This document shows positions 17,257 to 26,933 of a stretch of 64,000 bases of DNA, one piece after another (position 1 is the stretch's first letter; each line of letters begins with the position of its first letter). The stretch comes from Kaistella flava (ex Peng et al. 2021). GTDB lineage: Bacteria; Bacteroidota; Bacteroidia; Flavobacteriales; Weeksellaceae. A program made the translations under genes and the position numbers. The DNA is taken from the NCBI RefSeq assembly GCF_015191005.1, contig NZ_CP040442.1:3652700-3716699 (forward strand), given 5' to 3'. Under the pieces are notes generated by a model, which was given only the letters and a program-made list of their open reading frames with translations, was not told where the DNA came from and ran no database searches.

Positions 17257-18771
17257 ATGGTAAAAACTTCGTATAAAAAATCAAATCCCGCGATTTTAAT
17301 TATTTTCGGCGGCACTGGCGATCTTAGTAAAAGAAAGATCATACCGGCGCTATACAACCTTTTCTTGGAAGATCGATTGCCTGATAAATTTGCAATTATA
17401 GGAACTTCACGTGGTAAATTAACGGATGAGAAATACAGAACTGTTTTATTAAATGGTATCAATGAATTTTCCCGGAGAGGAAAAGCCCAAAAAGAAGATT
17501 GGGCAAAATTCTCTGCAAATATAACTTATGAAAGCGCTGATATTAAAGATCCTGTTTCTTATAAAAAATTTGCCTCCAATATCGAAGCTCTAAAATCAGA
17601 ATGGAAGGTAGATGCCTCACTGTTATATTATTGCGCGGTTTCACCTGATTTATTTTGCACCATTGCAGAAAATATATCACAAAGTAAAATAGAAAATAAT
17701 AAAGACACGACTCGTATTATAATAGAGAAACCGTTTGGTAGAGATCTGGAGTCCGCAAAATCGTTAAACAAAAAATTGCTCACCATTTTTGATGAAAAGC
17801 AGATTTATAGAATTGATCATTATTTAGGAAAAGAGGTCGTTCAGAATATTATGGCTTTCCGCTTTGCCAATGCGATTATGGAGCCGCTTTGGAACCGTAA
17901 TCATATTGAACATGTACAAATTTCAGTGACCGAACAAATCGGCGTGGAAGATCGTGGAAATTATTTCGATAATGCTGGAATTCTTCGTGATATGATTCAA
18001 AATCACCTACTGCAATTACTCTGTATTATTGCCATGGAGCCGCCTATAAATTTTAATGCCGACCTTGTTCGTGACCGAAAAGTAGAAGTTTTAAAAGCCA
18101 TGCGGAAAATTGTTCCTGGGATGATTGATACGATTGCGGTAAGAGGTCAGTATGGGCCAGGTTGGGTAGAAGGAAAAGAAGTTCCAGGCTATCGTGAAGA
18201 AAAAGATGTGAACCCCGCCTCTAATACTGAAACCTACGCAGCGATGAAGTTTTATGTAGATAACTGGCGTTGGCAGGGAGTTCCATTTTATCTACGCACA
18301 GGGAAAAGGTTGTTTAAATCTGCCTCTCATATAACAATTCAGTTTAAGGAAGTTCCTCACAATATGTTCAATAACCAAGAGCGCAATATTCCGAAACAGA
18401 ATAGATTGATCATTAGTATACAACCAGATATGGCCATCAGTTTCCAACTGGAAAGCAAAACTCCAGGGCTTGAAATGACGTTGAATACGGTGGATATGAT
18501 TTTTGATTACGCGGGTAAAACAAGAGTAGATGCACCAGAGGCTTACGAAACACTTTTGTTGGATGTGATTTCTGGCGATCAAACTTTATTTATGCGGGCA
18601 GATCAAGTAGAAATTGCGTGGGAGGTGATCATGCCTGTTCTTGATTATTGGGAAAATACTAAAATGGCAAATTTCCCGAATTATCCAGCCGATTCCTGGG
18701 GCCCGGAAAATGCCGAAGCCCTTATTGCGAAAGATGGTTATCATTGGTTTAACCTTCCAGATACTAAATAA
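17257..18771 (+). CDS. zwf: Glucose-6-phosphate 1-dehydrogenase
   Basis: 504 residues from the ATG at 17257. It oxidises glucose-6-phosphate to 6-phosphogluconolactone, making NADPH. Conserved features: FGGTGDLSKRKIIPALYNLF for nucleotide binding, RIDHYLGKEVVQNI (catalytic His), and VPFYLRTGKRL. The frame is open for 60 more codons back into gnd, but that stretch is gnd coding sequence in another frame; the ATG at 17257 leaves the usual short lead before the Rossmann strand. Pgl follows after 12 bp. Confidence 0.96.
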   Translation: MVKTSYKKSNPAILIIFGGTGDLSKRKIIPALYNLFLEDRLPDKFAIIGTSRGKLTDEKYRTVLLNGINEFSRRGKAQKEDWAKFSANITYESADIKDPVSYKKFASNIEALKSEWKVDASLLYYCAVSPDLFCTIAENISQSKIENNKDTTRIIIEKPFGRDLESAKSLNKKLLTIFDEKQIYRIDHYLGKEVVQNIMAFRFANAIMEPLWNRNHIEHVQISVTEQIGVEDRGNYFDNAGILRDMIQNHLLQLLCIIAMEPPINFNADLVRDRKVEVLKAMRKIVPGMIDTIAVRGQYGPGWVEGKEVPGYREEKDVNPASNTETYAAMKFYVDNWRWQGVPFYLRTGKRLFKSASHITIQFKEVPHNMFNNQERNIPKQNRLIISIQPDMAISFQLESKTPGLEMTLNTVDMIFDYAGKTRVDAPEAYETLLLDVISGDQTLFMRADQVEIAWEVIMPVLDYWENTKMANFPNYPADSWGPENAEALIAKDGYHWFNLPDTK

Positions 18772-18783
18772 GAAAAAATTACA

Positions 18784-19506
18784 ATGGACTTACATATTTA
18801 TAATAATGTTGATGAGGTGATGAACGCTTTGGCGCAGTCCATTTGTCATGCTTCAGAATTAGCAATTAAGAAGCGCGGACGGTTCAACTTTGTTCTTTCT
18901 GGTGGAAGTTCGCCACGCAAATTATATGAACTTTTAGCTTCCAAAAATTACCATAATAAGATTGCCTGGAATAAAACTTATTTCTTCTTTGGTGATGAAA
19001 GATTTGTTCCTGAAAATGATTCACAAAGAAATTCGTTAATGGTAAAAGAGGTTTTATTTGATCCTCTGAAGATTACAAAATCTCATATATTTAATGTCAA
19101 TACAACCGGTTCTCCGGAAGAAGCAGCGCAAAAATATCAAAAGGCAATAACATCCCATTTTCAGACAGAACCAGTTGAATTCGATTTTATTCTTTTGGGT
19201 CTTGGCGACAATTCACATACTGCGTCACTTTTTCCAAATACTCCAGTTCTCGAAGAAACCGAAGCGACAGTTAAATCAGTATTCGTGAAAGAAGTGGACA
19301 TGTACCGAATAACGATGACGGCACCTTTGATTAATCAAGCGAGGAATATAGCTTTTTTAGTTTTTGGAGAAGGTAAAGCTGAAGCAGTATTTCACGTGTT
19401 GAAAGATCCGTCTGGATCAGACAAGAAATATCCAGCACGCTTAATTAAAAGGCAAGAAAAGAAAGTACAATGGTTTTTAGACCGTACTGCGGCTGCTCGA
19501 TTATAG
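18784..19506 (+). CDS. pgl: 6-phosphogluconolactonase
   Basis: 240 residues, Pgl/DevB family related to glucosamine-6-phosphate isomerases. It hydrolyses 6-phosphogluconolactone, the product of Zwf. Motifs FVLSGGSSPRKLYELLASK (phosphate-binding loop), YFFFGDERFVP and FILLGLGDNSHTASLFP are all as expected. It is 12 bp after zwf. The following gap carries a 17-bp inverted repeat, which may mark the end of the transcript. Confidence 0.94.
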   Translation: MDLHIYNNVDEVMNALAQSICHASELAIKKRGRFNFVLSGGSSPRKLYELLASKNYHNKIAWNKTYFFFGDERFVPENDSQRNSLMVKEVLFDPLKITKSHIFNVNTTGSPEEAAQKYQKAITSHFQTEPVEFDFILLGLGDNSHTASLFPNTPVLEETEATVKSVFVKEVDMYRITMTAPLINQARNIAFLVFGEGKAEAVFHVLKDPSGSDKKYPARLIKRQEKKVQWFLDRTAAARL

Positions 19507-19537
19507 AATGCTGAAAAGATTTTTAGAATAAATTGAA

Positions 19538-19676
19538 AACCACAAAGTCACAAAGATAAATAGATGAGAATCTCACTTTTAAAAAGAACCAAATACAAGC
19601 TTTGATAATGTTCATCTTCACTTTTGTGAATTATTATTTCTGATTTTTTGAAGTGCTGTTTTGTGACTTTGTGGTT
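19538..19676. repeat. Inverted repeat with 17-bp perfect arms (CACRAA family)
   Basis: AACCACAAAGTCACAAA at 19538-19554 is matched by its exact reverse complement at 19660-19676, with 105 nt between them. Each arm is a near-tandem of CACAAA units 8 bp apart. A second inverted repeat at 50022-50073 fits the same core CCACRAAKKCACRAA. The long spacer makes a simple terminator hairpin less likely. It fills most of the gap between pgl and pgi. Confidence 0.75.
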
Positions 19677-19767
19677 AAAAGAGTAATTGGTTGATTTAGT
19701 TTGAGTTTCCAATTACTTTTCTGTCTTATACTGCAACAAATATTATTAAATTTTTAAAAGATTCCCC

Positions 19768-21432
19768 ATGTTTCCTAAAGTAAATCCCACCGAAACAGCG
19801 GCTTGGAAAGCATTAATTGCACACCAAACCCAGATGAAAAAAGTACAGATGAAAGATCTTTTTAAAAACGATTCTGACAGGTTTGAAAAAATGTCTCTTC
19901 AGTTTGGCGATATCCTTTTTGATTATTCTAAAAATATAATCAGCGATCAAACTCTTGAAATGCTGCGGCAACTTGCTGAGGAATGTAAATTGAAAGAGGC
20001 GAGGAAAGCAATGTTTGCGGGAGAAAAAATCAACGAAACTGAGGATCGTGCCGTAATGCATACGGCGTTACGAAATTTTTCAGATCAGCCAGTAACCATT
20101 GACGGCGAAGATATTATGCCTGAGGTTCGGGAAACACGCCAGAAGATGAAATCTTTTTGTGAGAAAATTCACAGCGCAAAATGGAAAGGTTATTCAGGAA
20201 AAAAAATAAAAAATATCGTCAACATCGGAATCGGTGGAAGCGACCTTGGACCTGTAATGGTCACCGAAGCATTGAAACCTTATTGGATCGAAGGAATTCA
20301 GGCGTATTTTGTTTCTAATGTGGATGGAACTCAGATCGTGGAAACCCTGAAACATCTGAATCCGGAAGAAACACTTTTCACCATTGCATCTAAAACTTTT
20401 ACGACTCAGGAAACGATGACGAACGCTCATACCGCTCGTGAATGGTTTTTGAAATCGGCTAAGGATGAAAAATTTGTTGCTAAACATTTTGTAGCACTTT
20501 CAACCAATGAAAAAGGGGTGAAAGATTTCGGAATTGATGCGGAGAATATGTTCATTTTTTGGGATTGGGTTGGTGGTCGATATAGCCTTTGGAGCAGCAT
20601 CGGACTTTCCATCGCATTAACTATTGGCTATGACAATTTTGAGCAATTACTTAAAGGCGCCGAGTCCACGGATCATCATTTTAGAGATACCGATTTTAAA
20701 GAAAATATTCCTGTAATTATGGCCTTGGTTGGATTGTGGTACACCAATTTTTTCGGTTCAGAAACAGAAGCTATTTTTCCTTACGATCAATATATGCATC
20801 GTTTCCCAGCTTATTTTCAACAGGGAAATATGGAGAGCAACGGAAAACATACCGATCGAAATGGTAAGAATGTAACTTACAGCACGGGACCGGTAGTTTG
20901 GGGAGAACCCGGAACGAATGGTCAACACGCGTTTTATCAATTGATTCATCAGGGAACGCATTTGATTCCATGTGATTTTATTGCGCCGGCGATTAGTCAT
21001 AATCCTATTGGGCAGCATCATCCGATCTTGGTTTCCAACTTTTTCGCCCAGACGGAAGCCTTGATGAATGGAAAAACTACGGCTCAAGTTACCACTGAAT
21101 TGAAAGAAAAGGGAATGGCAAAATCAGAAATGGAAAAATTAATTCCGTTTAAAGTTTTTACAGGGAATAAACCGACCAACTCTTTTTTAATTAAAGAAAT
21201 TACACCCTATTCTTTGGGTGCACTTACGGCACTTTATGAGCATAAAATATTTGTACAGGGAGTGATCTGGAACATTTTCAGTTTTGACCAATGGGGTGTT
21301 GAGCTTGGTAAACAGTTAGCCCAAAACGTCCTTCCGGAACTTGGGAATAATAAAGAAGTAAAATCCCATGACGCTTCAACGAATGGATTGATCAATGCTT
21401 ATAAAAAGTGGCGCAAACAGGCTAAGTTATAA
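19768..21432 (+). CDS. pgi: Glucose-6-phosphate isomerase
   Basis: 554 residues, full length. It interconverts glucose-6-phosphate and fructose-6-phosphate and so links the oxidative branch with the transketolase/transaldolase products. Seen: [31 protein letters not shown], the [15 protein letters not shown] signature, the catalytic Glu/His region ([22 protein letters not shown]), and the C-terminal signature region [13 protein letters not shown]. It is the last gene of the sugar-phosphate cluster. Confidence 0.96.
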   Translation: MFPKVNPTETAAWKALIAHQTQMKKVQMKDLFKNDSDRFEKMSLQFGDILFDYSKNIISDQTLEMLRQLAEECKLKEARKAMFAGEKINETEDRAVMHTALRNFSDQPVTIDGEDIMPEVRETRQKMKSFCEKIHSAKWKGYSGKKIKNIVNIGIGGSDLGPVMVTEALKPYWIEGIQAYFVSNVDGTQIVETLKHLNPEETLFTIASKTFTTQETMTNAHTAREWFLKSAKDEKFVAKHFVALSTNEKGVKDFGIDAENMFIFWDWVGGRYSLWSSIGLSIALTIGYDNFEQLLKGAESTDHHFRDTDFKENIPVIMALVGLWYTNFFGSETEAIFPYDQYMHRFPAYFQQGNMESNGKHTDRNGKNVTYSTGPVVWGEPGTNGQHAFYQLIHQGTHLIPCDFIAPAISHNPIGQHHPILVSNFFAQTEALMNGKTTAQVTTELKEKGMAKSEMEKLIPFKVFTGNKPTNSFLIKEITPYSLGALTALYEHKIFVQGVIWNIFSFDQWGVELGKQLAQNVLPELGNNKEVKSHDASTNGLINAYKKWRKQAKL

Positions 21433-21665
21433 TTGAAGAATTTCACGGTGGGAATGGCGTAAATTATTTTAACAATTGTGTAATACATTTTAGTCTATAA
21501 TTATCCATCTTTGAGTTGTAAAAATCAATTATAACCTCAATGGAAAATATATTCAAAAAAGTAATTCTATAAGTTGAAATCATAGACTTGGTGCACCGTT
21601 GCAATCAAAAGAGCTTATGGAAGAACATATTCTAATAGCGGTTAAAATTTAAATAATTTAAAACA

Positions 21666-22943
21666 ATGAAAACAACTAACACCAGTACGAATACATTGAA
21701 AAAGCTACTTAAAAATGTTTTCATATTCGCACTATTTATTGCGATTTACGCGAATTTTGGGATAACCAAAGTTTTTGCACAATCCCGAATTTCTGCCTCA
21801 ATCACTTATCAATCTTTTTACGATAATCTTTCTCCTTATGGAAATTGGATTGAGTATCCGGGCTATGATCATGTTTGGAGTCCAAATGTGGATGGTGATT
21901 TTCGACCTTATTTAACCAATGGAAATTGGGAATATACGAATGACGGTTGGGCCTGGGCTTCCAATTACGATTGGGGTTGGGCACCGTTCCATTATGGCCG
22001 TTGGATTTATGATCCTCAATATGGATGGTTATGGATTCCTGGTTACGAGTGGTCGCCAGCCTGGGTGACTTGGGGACAGGTTGATAATTATTTTGCCTGG
22101 GCACCTTTAGGACCGCGTGTAAATGTAGGTTATGCTTATAATAATTGGAGACCAAATTCGATTTACTGGAATATCGTTCCGAGAGAACATATTTACGACA
22201 GAGATGTTTCAAGATATGCTGAAGATAGAGACAGAGACAATTCCTTTGTGAACAGGATTCAAACAATCGATAATTTTAATAGAACTTCTATTCATAATCA
22301 ATATTATTCAAGAGGGCCAGAATTAAAAAATGTTGAACAATACACCAATCGTAAGATTTCTCCTGTATCCATTCAATCAGCTGATAGAATGATGCCTGCA
22401 AAAAGAGAGGGTAACAATTTACAAATTTACCGTCCTGCAGTAGTTCATCCGCAACCCACCGTTTTCAAAAGGATGAACAGTGACAGTACTCCGATGAGAA
22501 ATGAAGGTGATGCTGGAGTTATTTCAAATCAAAGATCAAATCAACAAAATAATGCGGATGTTCTAAGATCACAATCTGTAGAGAATGCCCGCCAAAATCA
22601 AAATGGGAATTTGCGTAATACACCAGCTGTAGGAAATGTTCCTCAAAATCAAAATTCGCAGGTGAGGAAAACACAGTCCGTACAAAGAGTTCCTCAAAGC
22701 CAAAATACGAATGTGCGAAAAACAGAACCTATCGAGAATGTTCCCCAAAATCAAAATATGGAGGTTAGGAGATCGCAACCTGCAGAGAATATGCCTCCAG
22801 TTCAACATATGGAAGAACAGAGAATGCCACCTGTAGATCGATCTATGCAAAGACAAAATATAGAACGTATGCCAGAAATGAGAAGTCCGGCAGGTTCTTT
22901 TGAAAGTAGTAGAGCGCCTGAAAATTCAGGAAGAAGAAAGTAA
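21666..22943 (+). CDS. Secreted DUF6600-like protein with C-terminal 17-residue repeats
   Basis: 425 residues. The N-terminus (about 1-38) has a basic start, a hydrophobic core (VFIFALFIAIYANF) and an AQS-type end, a probable signal peptide. Residues about 50-170 are rich in W, Y, G and P (GNWIEYPGYDHVWSP, DGWAWASNYDWGWAP, WLWIPGYEWSPAWVTWG), the pattern of DUF6600 proteins. From Asn307 to Asp391 there are five tandem 17-residue repeats built on NVPQNQNxxVRKTQSVx (22584-22838). The tail is polar and probably disordered. Function is unknown; an extracytoplasmic or wall-associated role is likely. Confidence 0.75.
   Translation: MKTTNTSTNTLKKLLKNVFIFALFIAIYANFGITKVFAQSRISASITYQSFYDNLSPYGNWIEYPGYDHVWSPNVDGDFRPYLTNGNWEYTNDGWAWASNYDWGWAPFHYGRWIYDPQYGWLWIPGYEWSPAWVTWGQVDNYFAWAPLGPRVNVGYAYNNWRPNSIYWNIVPREHIYDRDVSRYAEDRDRDNSFVNRIQTIDNFNRTSIHNQYYSRGPELKNVEQYTNRKISPVSIQSADRMMPAKREGNNLQIYRPAVVHPQPTVFKRMNSDSTPMRNEGDAGVISNQRSNQQNNADVLRSQSVENARQNQNGNLRNTPAVGNVPQNQNSQVRKTQSVQRVPQSQNTNVRKTEPIENVPQNQNMEVRRSQPAENMPPVQHMEEQRMPPVDRSMQRQNIERMPEMRSPAGSFESSRAPENSGRRK
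22584..22838 (+). repeat. Five 51-bp coding repeats
   Basis: Five consecutive 17-codon units inside the DUF6600-like gene (residues 307-391): NARQNQNGNLRNTPAVG, NVPQNQNSQVRKTQSVQ, RVPQSQNTNVRKTEPIE, NVPQNQNMEVRRSQPAE and NMPPVQHMEEQRMPPVD. The last unit is the most diverged. The repeats are imperfect at DNA level, which points to old duplication rather than recent slippage. Confidence 0.85.
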
Positions 22944-23234
22944 AATTATGGTAGGCCACTGGCTATTCTAAGAATTTATAAAACGTTCAGTAATTATATT
23001 TGCTTACGTTTAATTCTATAGATAGGTCAAAAGCTGCGATTTTTAAAAAAAACCGATTTCTGTGAACTCTTGGTTTAAATACCAAAATTATTCGACTTAT
23101 TTTTAAAACATTAGGGTGGTTGTTAATTTGCAGTTTCTTTAAATGTTAAATATTGTGATCTTAAATTAGCATTCGGTTTTTTTGATGTAATGAGTCTTAA
23201 TCAATTAATCATAATCAATTAAATTCTAAAAAAA

Positions 23235-23750
23235 ATGAAAAAGTCAATTTTAATTTTAGCCATGATGGGATTATTTTTACAATCCTATGCACAAGATGTT
23301 CTTTACAGCGCTACCTTAAAAAAAGGTGATGTTCCAATGGTTGTACTTAAATCAATCGAAGCGAATTTTCCAAATTATATTGTAAAAAATTACAATGCAG
23401 TTCCTGTAAAATATGTTGCTGGAAATGTATATGTGGATAATGATGTTGATCTTGATGATGTTGATAGTTATCAGGTGACAATCTCTTCAAAGGATAGGGA
23501 ATTGGTAGCCAATTTGGATGAAAATGGTAAATTAATGAGTACTGTAGAAAATTTAAAAGATACTCCTCCGCCTATGGCTGTGTCCCGTTCTATAGCAGCA
23601 GCATATCCTGGTTGGATGGTCGGTAAAGAGACCTTCCATATGATTAGCTATGTTAATGGGAAATCCGTTGAGCATTATAAATTTCTTCTCACAAAAGATG
23701 GGAAAAAGAAACGAGTTTATACAGATGTTACTGGTAAAATATTGAGGTAA
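23235..23750 (+). CDS. Secreted PepSY-like protein
   Basis: 171 residues with a signal peptide (MKKSILILAMMGLFLQSYAQ, cleavage after SYA likely). The mature part has two PepSY-like halves: MVVLKSIEANFPNYIVKNY with a following acidic strand region, and MAVSRSIAAAYPGWMVGKE followed by YKFLLTKDGKKKRVYTDVTGKIL. This helix-then-sheet pattern (hydrophobic helix ending in xFPxxxV, then strands ending in DxxGKIL) is that of PepSY-like/DUF2874 proteins of Bacteroidota, thought to be periplasmic with unknown ligands. A TAnnTTTG box at 22995-23002 could be a distant promoter. A lipoprotein gene follows after 29 bp. Confidence 0.7.
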   Translation: MKKSILILAMMGLFLQSYAQDVLYSATLKKGDVPMVVLKSIEANFPNYIVKNYNAVPVKYVAGNVYVDNDVDLDDVDSYQVTISSKDRELVANLDENGKLMSTVENLKDTPPPMAVSRSIAAAYPGWMVGKETFHMISYVNGKSVEHYKFLLTKDGKKKRVYTDVTGKILR

Positions 23751-23779
23751 AATCAGTTCATTCCAAATACTGACAAAAA

Positions 23780-24427
23780 ATGAAAACAGCTAAGTGTTTT
23801 ATAATTGCAATGATTTTTGTGAGCTTAATGAATTGCAAAAAAGGAAAGACGGCTGATCAAGTAGTGAATGACAAATCCATTCAAAGTATGCCTAATGGAT
23901 CTGATATTAAATTTGCCGAAGGTTTAAAGTTTATGGCAAATGAGCAACAAGTTGAAGCTTCTAAAAGTATTAAAGAAGGAATTGCTGAAATCAATAAAGA
24001 AGCAATAAACATTAAAGGTAGGGAGAAAGAAAAGCTTGATTCTCTTAACTCACATTTAAATAATCTTGCCAGTGACCTTGAAAAGGAAAATAGCGTTGAA
24101 ATTAGTCAAGTAAGAAATCTCGTCGCCAATGCCGAGATTATTGTAAACCACAGCTATTTGAGTAGTGATAATCTTTCTATTTGGGCAGATTCTGAATCGG
24201 CAGAAATAAACACAACGTTTAAAAAGTTTAATATCATTCTTGCTAATCTTAAGAATACGGAAAGTTCCGTTAAAGAAGATGCGAAAAAGGACCATGAAGC
24301 TTTAATCATTGAAGGCGAGAAACTGAAAACTGAAAATGAAGCTTGGGAAAAAAGAATTTCACAATTCAACAAAAAAGCAGACGATCACTTTAAAAAGAAT
24401 TTTCCAGAATTTACTTATTTAAATTAG
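23780..24427 (+). CDS. Helical lipoprotein of unknown function
   Basis: 215 residues. The N-terminus MKTAKCFIIAMIFVSLMNCKK ends in a lipobox-like LMNC (Cys19), so it is probably lipid-anchored. The mature protein is almost wholly charged helix (for example EINKEAINIKGREKEKLDSL and EGEKLKTENEAWEKRISQF), suggesting long helices or a helical bundle. No family is recognised. It follows the PepSY-like gene closely and is followed by a strong hairpin terminator (24485-24521), so the pair probably forms one unit. Confidence 0.65.
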   Translation: MKTAKCFIIAMIFVSLMNCKKGKTADQVVNDKSIQSMPNGSDIKFAEGLKFMANEQQVEASKSIKEGIAEINKEAINIKGREKEKLDSLNSHLNNLASDLEKENSVEISQVRNLVANAEIIVNHSYLSSDNLSIWADSESAEINTTFKKFNIILANLKNTESSVKEDAKKDHEALIIEGEKLKTENEAWEKRISQFNKKADDHFKKNFPEFTYLN

Positions 24428-24484
24428 ATGTTTAAAAAGCATCCCTATAAATAATAATTTTAAGGTAGAGATGAAGTAATTATG

Positions 24485-24521
24485 AAAAGGGGTGGGAGTA
24501 AAAAACCACTCCTTTTTTTTT
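24485..24521 (+). terminator. Rho-independent terminator
   Basis: An 11-bp stem AAAAGGGGTGG/CCACTCCTTTT (24485-24495 with 24506-24516, one G-T pair) and a 10-nt loop run into a T tract to 24521. It ends the transcript of the lipoprotein gene before the TolC-family gene at 24577. Confidence 0.85.
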
Positions 24522-24576
24522 ACCAGAAAAATACAATCAACCATTATTTATTGACCGTTTTATAAAATTAAAATAA

Positions 24577-25869
24577 ATGAGGACTACAGCAAGTATTTTT
24601 TTATTCTTGACCAGCATTTTCGGAATGGCACAACAAGAACAATTGCCACTTTCAGATGCGATTTCATTGACCATTGCAAACAATCCAAAATTAAAAAAAG
24701 GACAAGCATTGATCAATGCAGCCGCTGCAAGAATTCAACAGTCCAAAAGCAATTACTATCCACAGCTAAGCGCTAATGGTAATTATACTCGCATAGATCC
24801 AACTGGTTTTGTTCCTTTTCCTACCGCTCAGGGAGTTCAGAATTTATCATTTATTCCCAATGATAATTACAATGCGAACGTTACGTTGCAGATGAATTTA
24901 TTTGATTTTGGAAGAACTGCAACCGGAGTGAAAATTGCCGAAAATGGAGAACAGATTTCAGAGACTTCATTGCAATTAAAGAAACAGGAACTTGCTCTGA
25001 AAACCATTCAGGTTTTTTATCAGATTCATTTTTTGCAACAGGCGATTTTGGTACAACAAAAACAATTAGATGCTTTACAATTAACTTTAAAACAAACAAA
25101 AGAACTAAAAGACAATGGCGAGGCCACCAATTTTGAGTTGCTTACCACAGAAGTGAAAATTGCTTCGGCTGAAAATAAGATGTCGGATTTGATGACAAGT
25201 TTAGACATCGCATTTATTCAAATGGAACAACTAACGGGAGCACAAAATTTAAAATATAAAGAATTTGTAAATGATTGGCTGGAGGTAAAACAACCTGATT
25301 CTTTAAGCACAGAACATTCAATAGACAATCGCCCGGAATATAAATTGGCAAAACTGCAAGAGGAAACTGCAGCTTTGCAAGAAAAATTGGCTCGTAAAAA
25401 TTATAATCCATATCTCTTTGCAAATGTTCAGGGAGGTTATAAAAATGCTATTCAGCCAAATATCAATGAACTCAAACTTAATTATGTGGCGGTCGCTCAA
25501 TTGACCATTCCTATTTTTTCTGGATTTAAAAATAAATATATGCTTCAGGAAGCCAAGGCAAATAAAGAAGCAGCAAGGTTTGAAACCCAAGATACGGAAG
25601 TAAACATTAATGCAGAAATAGCGCAAACACTTGAAAATCTGAAAAATTCTTTTGATAAAATTGCGCGTTCCCAACTTCAGGTAGAGCAGGCTAGAAGAGC
25701 AACTGAAATTGCACAAAAAAAATATAAAAATGGACTCTTGACGAATTTAGATCTTTTAGATTTTGAAAACTCTTTAGCCGAAGCAGAAATTAACCAGTTG
25801 AATGTAATATTCGCTTATACTCTGAACAGTTTTCAACTAAAAAAAGCGATGGGCATTTCTTTATATTAA
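24577..25869 (+). CDS. TolC-family outer-membrane efflux protein
   Basis: 430 residues with a signal peptide (ending FGMAQQE). It shows two TolC-type repeats of long amphipathic helices; typical stretches are AAAARIQQSKSNYYPQLSANG near the N-terminus and YKNGLLTNLDLLDFENSLAEAE near the C-terminus. It would form the trimeric outer-membrane channel for the HlyD/MFS pair directly downstream (14 bp to the ATG of the adaptor). Cargo is probably small hydrophobic compounds. Confidence 0.9.
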   Translation: MRTTASIFLFLTSIFGMAQQEQLPLSDAISLTIANNPKLKKGQALINAAAARIQQSKSNYYPQLSANGNYTRIDPTGFVPFPTAQGVQNLSFIPNDNYNANVTLQMNLFDFGRTATGVKIAENGEQISETSLQLKKQELALKTIQVFYQIHFLQQAILVQQKQLDALQLTLKQTKELKDNGEATNFELLTTEVKIASAENKMSDLMTSLDIAFIQMEQLTGAQNLKYKEFVNDWLEVKQPDSLSTEHSIDNRPEYKLAKLQEETAALQEKLARKNYNPYLFANVQGGYKNAIQPNINELKLNYVAVAQLTIPIFSGFKNKYMLQEAKANKEAARFETQDTEVNINAEIAQTLENLKNSFDKIARSQLQVEQARRATEIAQKKYKNGLLTNLDLLDFENSLAEAEINQLNVIFAYTLNSFQLKKAMGISLY

Positions 25870-25883
25870 ACAATTTATTGAAA

Positions 25884-26933
25884 ATGGAAAACAACGTAGA
25901 TCCTCCTAAAAAATCCAAAAAAAGGATCGGTTTTATATTGATTGGGATTATTGTTCTCGTTGGACTTTTCTTCGGAATAAAATATCTTATGTACGTTCTT
26001 AAGCATGTCTCCACAGACAATGCCCAATTACAGACTGATGTTTACCAACTTATTCCACAGGTTTCAGGACGGATCAAAAAATCGTATGTCAAGGATTTTC
26101 AAGATGTAAAAAAAGGCGATACGCTTTTCATTATTGATACTGATGATTATTCTATTCGAGTAACTTCAGCACAAGCCAGTCTTCAAAACGCGATTGCAAA
26201 TTTGGAAGTTGCCAAAAGGAGTCCCAGTACTTTACGAACCGGTTTGGGCGTTCCAAGTTCAAATATTAAAGCGGTGGAAGCGGTCAATATTAAAGCCCAA
26301 CAGGATTTGGCAAGAGGAAAAAATCTTGTGGAGGATGATGTAATAACCCGAGCCAGTTATGATGCCTTAAAAGCTTCAGCCGATGCAGCCGCCGCGCAAT
26401 ATCAAGCTGCCAAGGTACAGTATAACGTTTCGCAAAAGCAGATTGGCACAGCAGATGACCAGATAAAAGCAGCGGAAGCAGTCGTGGCAATGCGACAAGC
26501 GGATCTTGCAAATGCCAAATTGCTTTATTCATACACCACGATTATCGCGCCGGCAGATGGTCAGCTTTCAGAAACCAAAATTCAGCAAGGACAGTTTGTG
26601 CAAGCAGGTCAGCCAATAACGACCATGCTTGGCAGTTCAGTTTGGGTTATTGCAAATTTTAAGGAAACCCAACTTCGGAAAATTCACAAGGATTATAAGG
26701 CCATTATTACCGTAGATGCTTATCCCAAAAAAGATTTTAAAGGGAAAGTTACCTCGCTTTCTCCTGCTACCGGTGCAACATTTTCATTGTTACCGCCGGA
26801 TAATGCGACAGGAAATTTTGTAAAAGTAGTACAATTAGTTCCTGTTAAGATTGAATTTATTGGCAGTATTCCATCCAACTATAATTTGGAGGCTGGCATG
26901 AGTGTAAATGTAAGTATAGCAACAAAACAGTAA
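25884..26933 (+). CDS. HlyD/EmrA-family membrane fusion protein
   Basis: About 349 residues from ATG 25884; a TTG two codons earlier is less likely. There is one N-terminal membrane helix (RIGFILIGIIVLVGLFFGIKY), a lipoyl/barrel-sandwich half (GRIKKSYVKDFQDVKKGDTL), a long alpha hairpin rich in A/K/Q (about 90-205), the second lipoyl half (IIAPADGQLSETKIQQGQF) and a beta-barrel region. This order is that of EmrA-type adaptors that join an inner-membrane MFS pump to TolC. Its stop codon overlaps the next start (TAATG at 26931-26935). Confidence 0.9.
   Translation: MENNVDPPKKSKKRIGFILIGIIVLVGLFFGIKYLMYVLKHVSTDNAQLQTDVYQLIPQVSGRIKKSYVKDFQDVKKGDTLFIIDTDDYSIRVTSAQASLQNAIANLEVAKRSPSTLRTGLGVPSSNIKAVEAVNIKAQQDLARGKNLVEDDVITRASYDALKASADAAAAQYQAAKVQYNVSQKQIGTADDQIKAAEAVVAMRQADLANAKLLYSYTTIIAPADGQLSETKIQQGQFVQAGQPITTMLGSSVWVIANFKETQLRKIHKDYKAIITVDAYPKKDFKGKVTSLSPATGATFSLLPPDNATGNFVKVVQLVPVKIEFIGSIPSNYNLEAGMSVNVSIATKQ

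Noticed and set aside
21802..22266. 154-codon minus-strand frame inside the DUF6600-like gene
   Set aside because: The His/Asn-rich product is what the reverse of a Trp/Tyr/Pro-rich coding stretch gives; no signal or domain.
25318..25716. 132-codon minus-strand frame inside the TolC-like gene
   Set aside because: A shadow of a conserved gene with no start context.
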